60,000 nucleotides of DNA from Polytrichum commune. Lineage: Eukaryota; Streptophyta; Polytrichopsida; Polytrichales; Polytrichaceae. Of this stretch, positions 56,201 through 60,000 are shown in pieces. The first letter of the stretch is position 1. Every line of letters starts with the position of its first letter. A model generated the notes under the pieces. It searched no databases. It was given only the letters and a program-made list of their open reading frames with translations, and was not told where the DNA came from. The stretch lies in the NCBI GenBank assembly GCA_950295325.1, contig OX485805.1, positions 11,472,501 to 11,532,500 on the forward strand. Direction: 5' to 3'. The translations under genes were made by a program, and so were the position numbers.

Positions 56201-57026
56201 TTATCAAGCAAAGTGCCCTGGTTCAGCATGCCCCCATTCCGAAACAGCCTAACCATATCCAGGCAAGAGTAAATTCACCTGTCTGTCCAGAATTCCCCCT
56301 TTCATAAGAAACAAATAGAAAAAACCCGATGGGGTTGAATCTGTCATGAGCTGTTTCTCAATAGACTCCGCAGAAAACTACATGAACCCTACTCCTAGCC
56401 CAAGCTCCCGTGTACAGGCCCATTTCCAAATTGGATTTTAACTTCTACTATTTTCTGAGGTTGAATTGTACGTGCAACCTTCATATCTCGTAACTAACAA
56501 CCCAAGACCTGATAGTACACGATACTAATTCAAGACCAGTTGCCACTTGTACACCTTGCTTCTTAAGACTGGCAGTTTAGTTGAGACCTCGCGTTAGGTC
56601 ACAACATTCTGACAAACCAGTCAAGGAATATGAGAAAAACCACACCTAGTACATCCTGGCAGGTAATTCAGCTACTGATGCAGTCAGTACAACCTTTGAA
56701 GCTCTCTGAAATGTTGTTATGCACCTTCAAATAGGAAAAATGGATCGATAAAACAGAGTAGGATGTTCTGCCTTTGCATTGCGACGGAACATAGATTGCA
56801 AAACAGTACATCACTCTCCCTGTTTAACCTGGAATCTCATGAGAAGGCCTTCTGAGAGCACAGAAGATAGAAATAAGGACAAGAATTCAAGCGGGTCTGA
56901 CACAGTGCATAAGAGGAAACTCTGGTGTGTAAAGAGTTGAAATTTTTTAAATGACGGACTTTGTCCGTATGCAGTGATTACAAGAGAGCCAACAGGCAGG
57001 CAGCCAAAGAGCTGGACTGTGAGCTT
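53285..57026. other. Gene-free stretch downstream of CAF1
   Basis: No gene is supported. Open frames are short and isolated. The part near 56800-57026 should hold the CAF1 3' untranslated region. I cannot identify a polyadenylation signal with confidence. Confidence 0.5.
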
Positions 57027-57842
57027 TTAAGTATCAGGATTATCTGCACCCAAACCAAACAAAACACCAGCATACTTTTCTGGGGCACCATTAAAGAACC
57101 CCTCCTTAAGCTTTCGAAAGGCACGGGAAGTGAGCAGACTGTCTGAGCCTGCCTGATGACAAGGTCCGATGCGCTCGACCTCCAACATCTCTGCCAGCCG
57201 GTTAAGTCCGCCGTGCAAATTGTCGCAGAACTTCATGAGATACTTGATATCATACAAAGTGGGAAAGTAGGTCTTCAAGAGTTTGAAGAACTCAGCCTCC
57301 GAGGAAGGAAGGTTCTGGCACGTCAGCAGCTTCAACAAGTAGCCAAAATCGTAGCCACTGTGGAAGGTGATCCAATGCACATTCTCATTCAACACGATTC
57401 CGGAAGACATCAAAAGCTCCCCAAATATTTGTGAGTCAATCCCTTTCTCCTCGTTCTGCTTGAAATCGATGCCACTCTGTTTCAGTAGCTGAATTGAGTC
57501 ATGCGCATACACATCCTCCTCCAAGTTGAACTCGCGGAAGTTAAACTGCCACACACACGAATCTCTCGTGCCGCAATTCGGAAGATTGCCATTCTCGTCC
57601 GCAAATGTGAGCCCCAACTGAATGAGTTTAAGCATGTCCACGTTTGCCCTAAGCGTTTGGTAAGCTATCTCTGTGTTCTTGTACAAACCTACGGGTCTTA
57701 CCACCACCCCCGGGAACTCTGTGTCCATTGCCACGTACGGGTAGTCATCCACTATGTCACGTATCAGTTCAAACTCATCCTCCAGGTTATCGGCCCATAC
57801 CTCCCGGATGCGGAGGGAACCTCCTTTCGCCCCAATTGACAT
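57027..57842 (-). CDS. CAF1: CCR4-associated factor 1 (CAF1) deadenylase
   Basis: This intronless gene has 271 codons, close to the usual 270-285 for plant CAF1 proteins. It is the 3'-5' poly(A) exoribonuclease subunit of the CCR4-NOT complex, shortening mRNA tails in the cytoplasm. The start MSIGAKGG...[16 protein letters not shown] is typical of the plant family. DEDD catalytic motifs are all present: VAMDTEFPG (about residues 37-45; first Asp and Glu), [17 protein letters not shown] (about 157-173; Asp), and DIKYLMKFC with [14 protein letters not shown] (about 198-240; final His and Asp). No frame defects are seen. The short C-terminus ([13 protein letters not shown]) is intact. Plant genomes usually carry several CAF1 paralogues, so I give the family symbol without a number. 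It is the one clearly intact host gene here. Confidence 0.96.
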   Translation of the reverse strand: MSIGAKGGSLRIREVWADNLEDEFELIRDIVDDYPYVAMDTEFPGVVVRPVGLYKNTEIAYQTLRANVDMLKLIQLGLTFADENGNLPNCGTRDSCVWQFNFREFNLEEDVYAHDSIQLLKQSGIDFKQNEEKGIDSQIFGELLMSSGIVLNENVHWITFHSGYDFGYLLKLLTCQNLPSSEAEFFKLLKTYFPTLYDIKYLMKFCDNLHGGLNRLAEMLEVERIGPCHQAGSDSLLTSRAFRKLKEGFFNGAPEKYAGVLFGLGADNPDT

Positions 57843-58330
57843 GTAGTTGGGGTTTCCTTTTCCTTCTTAGGCTCTTCCTTTCCCCGCTCAAACCGCTCGT
57901 CAACCTCCTCGTCCCCCGTCGTTGCATACGCCACTCGCTGCTCTCCCTGCAGCCCTCCTCCTCCCCCTCCTCTTCCTTCCCGCTCTCTGCTCTGCCCTCT
58001 GCCCTCGACCTTCTCGTATACCACATAAGACCTCCGTGTAGCACCTGAGGGCTCCAAACCCTGCGTCCTCCGCCTCCTTCCTCCACACCCCTCGCCTTTC
58101 CACCGCGAGAGTCGACACTCCAATCTGCTCCGCACCCCGCTTGGAAGCCCCTCTCCTCTTCCAATCTCACCGCCTTCTCTGCACAAACATCGTCCCGCAA
58201 TAGCCCTTGATTCAATCGACCGGTGCCTCGTTCAGAGCACTGTGACTCCCGCCCTGCGCAAGGGAAAGACAGGAGCCGGAGGCAGAGCAGGAGGCTGTGG
58301 TGAAGGAATACAAAGACTTGGGATGGAGAA
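57843..58330 (-). promoter_or_regulatory. CAF1 5' leader and promoter region
   Basis: Immediately upstream of the CAF1 ATG is a CT-rich tract on the plus strand (GA-rich on the transcribed strand) with CCTCCTCCCC runs, typical of plant 5' leaders. No TATA box is confidently placed. Confidence 0.4.
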
Positions 58331-59089
58331 GCTAAGGAGGCGCATGAGGTTTGGATGATGCGTGCGAGCGTGAGAAAGCTGCGTGATGAAGGAGGCTATG
58401 GCGAAGGAATACAAAGACTCGGAATGCCAAGTGAACAAGAATACATACAATGCCAGGCCTCCAGCTTTCCTAAGTTCGCCAGAGCGAGAGGAGAGAGACG
58501 AGAGAGATCGAGAAGAAGCGAGACGACCTGCCCGGAGTGAGATGTTTTCCTTTTCCTACCTGACCCTGCCCGACCTGCCCTGCCCTGCCCTGTCTTAAAA
58601 CATTTGATTTATTGGCTCTCTTTCTGCCCGCCACGCAAGGAGTCCCCGAGCTGCCCGGAAACATACGGAGTCTCTTCCTGCCCAACTTGATTGCCTGTTC
58701 TAGTCCCATTTTCCTCTTCTTTCATGCTCGGTATGGTTTTGTCCTGCCCTACGGCCTGCCCTGTTTTAAAACATTTCTTTCTTTATTGGCTTTCTTTCTG
58801 CCCGCTACGCAATGAGTACCTGAGCTGCTCCGAAAGATTCGGAGTTTCTTCCCGCCCGACTTGACTGCCCGTTCTAAAGTTTTATTTCCCTCTTCTTTCA
58901 TGCTTGTTATGGTTTCTGATTTACGTAATTTCAGTCGGGAATGGAATGATATCCCTCCACCCAAAGTTTGTGAAGGTGAACCACATTCAAACACATCGGT
59001 GACCGCATTCGTACAATGTCAAGCCTCTCATCTCGCCAAGATTGAGAGGAGAGAGACAACATGTCCAAATTAGGTCATGTTTTTCATTC
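58331..59089. repeat. Tandem duplication, about 177-bp period
   Basis: Positions 58580-58735 and 58757-58915 are near copies: CTGCCCTG, TTAAAACATTT, TTATTGGCT, CTTTCTGCCCGC, ACGCAA, CCCGACTTGA-type and CTCTTCTTTCATGCT. Shorter echoes (GCGAAGGAATACAAAGACT) lie at 58303 and 58399. No gene is visible. Confidence 0.7.
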
Positions 59090-60000
59090 CATGCCCCATC
59101 ATGCCACGTCCGAGAGGGTCTAAGTTGCACCCAACTTCCAACCTTGGAACTAAATCAAAGGCTTTCAAACATGAAATACATACTAGCATCTTGGCCTTAA
59201 CAATCTCAAATTTGGCCCACATATACTATCACTACCACCCTCACGGAACCGAGAAGGTCTAAGTTGCACCCACCCCCTACCTCTTAACTAGTCGAACGAG
59301 TTTCAAACATGAAATACATACCAGCATCTCGGCCTTAACAATTTAAAATTTGGCCCACATATACTATCCTTACCACCCTCTCGGAACCGAGAGGGTCTAG
59401 GTTGCACCCAAGATACACAAACAAAACTTCACACATACATCAAACCTAGGTCCCAAAGCAAAATCTGATGAGGGGATCTTACCCCTCCACCATCCCCTCG
59501 GAACCGAGAGGGTGTCCATGTGACATATCATATACACAAAACTTATATTCTCACATATCATCTACACAAACAAATACTTCACACATATATCAAACCTAGT
59601 TCCCAAGCAAAATCTGATGTGGGGATCCTACCTCTCCACCACCCTCTCGGAACCGAGAGGCTGTCTATGTGACATATCATATACACAAACATATACTCTC
59701 ACATATCATCTACACAAACAAATACTTCACACATACATCAAACCTAGGTCCCAAAGCAAAAATTGATGTGAGGATCCTACCCCTCCACCACCCTCTCGGA
59801 ACCGAGAGAGTGTCTATGTGACATATCATCTACACAAACAAATACTTGACACATACATCAAACCTAGTTACCAAGCAAAATCTGATGTGGGGATCCTACC
59901 CCTTCACCACCCCCTCGGAACCGAGAGGGTGTCTATGTGACATATCATATACACAAACATATGCTCTCACATATCATATACCGAAACAAATACTTCACAC
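59090..60000. repeat. P3 palindrome tandem array (truncated by window end)
   Basis: P3 sites start at 59237, 59375, 59492, 59641, 59790 and 59909, with a half-site at 59107. The arm is ACCCTCTCGG, the centre AA and the other arm CCGAGAGGGT, with scattered mismatches. They sit in two related tandem units: an earlier type with TCTAAGTTGCACCCA, and a later type of roughly 119-149 bp with GTCTATGTGACATATCAT and CTTCACACATACATCAAACC. The array continues past the window. No element end of the E1/E2 type is seen on this side. Confidence 0.85.

Noticed and set aside
57156-57839. Plus-strand open frames over the CAF1 locus
   Set aside because: They are antisense shadows. The minus-strand CAF1 frame has all DEDD motifs.
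1-60000. tRNA, rRNA or viral integration
   Set aside because: I saw no cloverleaf, rRNA core sequence, or reverse transcriptase, capsid or integrase motifs in any frame.

Overview
The window looks like land-plant nuclear DNA. It has plant-type CCCTAAA interstitial repeats, a plant-style intronless CAF1 deadenylase gene (57027-57842, minus), a plant CACTA transposon and MITEs. I cannot fix the lineage. CAF1 is the only intact, recognisable host gene. A small duplicated host gene with a WPxQGW repeat has a fragment at 1900-2145 and a longer copy at 49840-50178. The flanks (1-9358 and 49134-60000) are otherwise mostly gene-poor repeats.

The main content is two large, related, gene-rich DNA transposons, one nested in the other. 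Element E1 spans 9363-49129. It has inverted ends beginning AACACTATATTCG and a 4-bp target duplication TAGG on both sides. Element E2 spans 22770-43746, has the same ends, is flanked by CTTA on both sides, and is inserted inside E1. Without E2, E1 is about 18.8 kb. E2 is 21.0 kb and carries younger insertions: a 1.6-kb CACTA element at 39438-41038 with GGT duplications, and a 2.2-kb insertion in a coding exon.

Both elements have the same divergent layout. A transposase-like gene (DUF7869-like by my recollection; two exons, Cys/His-rich N-terminus, candidate D-D-D core) runs toward one end. A long multi-exon gene runs toward the other. Its predicted product has a ParB/DGQHR-like domain, a degenerate N4/N6 DNA-methyltransferase-like domain, a disordered region, and an FCP1-type HAD phosphatase domain. 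A third small two-exon gene (called C here) lies downstream of it. Intron positions and phases agree between E1 and E2. All four large genes carry in-frame stops or small frameshifts, so both copies appear dead although otherwise well preserved.

Each element carries its own family of about 28-29 copies of a 22-bp interrupted palindrome: two 10-bp arms around two variable bases. The P1 arm TTTACGAACG occurs only in E1 and the P2 arm GTTTGGGTCG only in E2. They sit in corresponding places in both elements: the space between the divergent genes, the 5' intron, introns 1, 2 and 3, and the coding tail of exon 3. Positions are conserved while sequence is replaced, which suggests binding or modification sites co-evolving with an element-encoded protein. 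A tandem array with the same 10-2-10 geometry (P3, arm ACCCTCTCGG) starts at the right edge of the window. This eukaryotic element, combining a ParB-like/methyltransferase-like/HAD protein with element-specific palindromes, is the candidate undescribed system.
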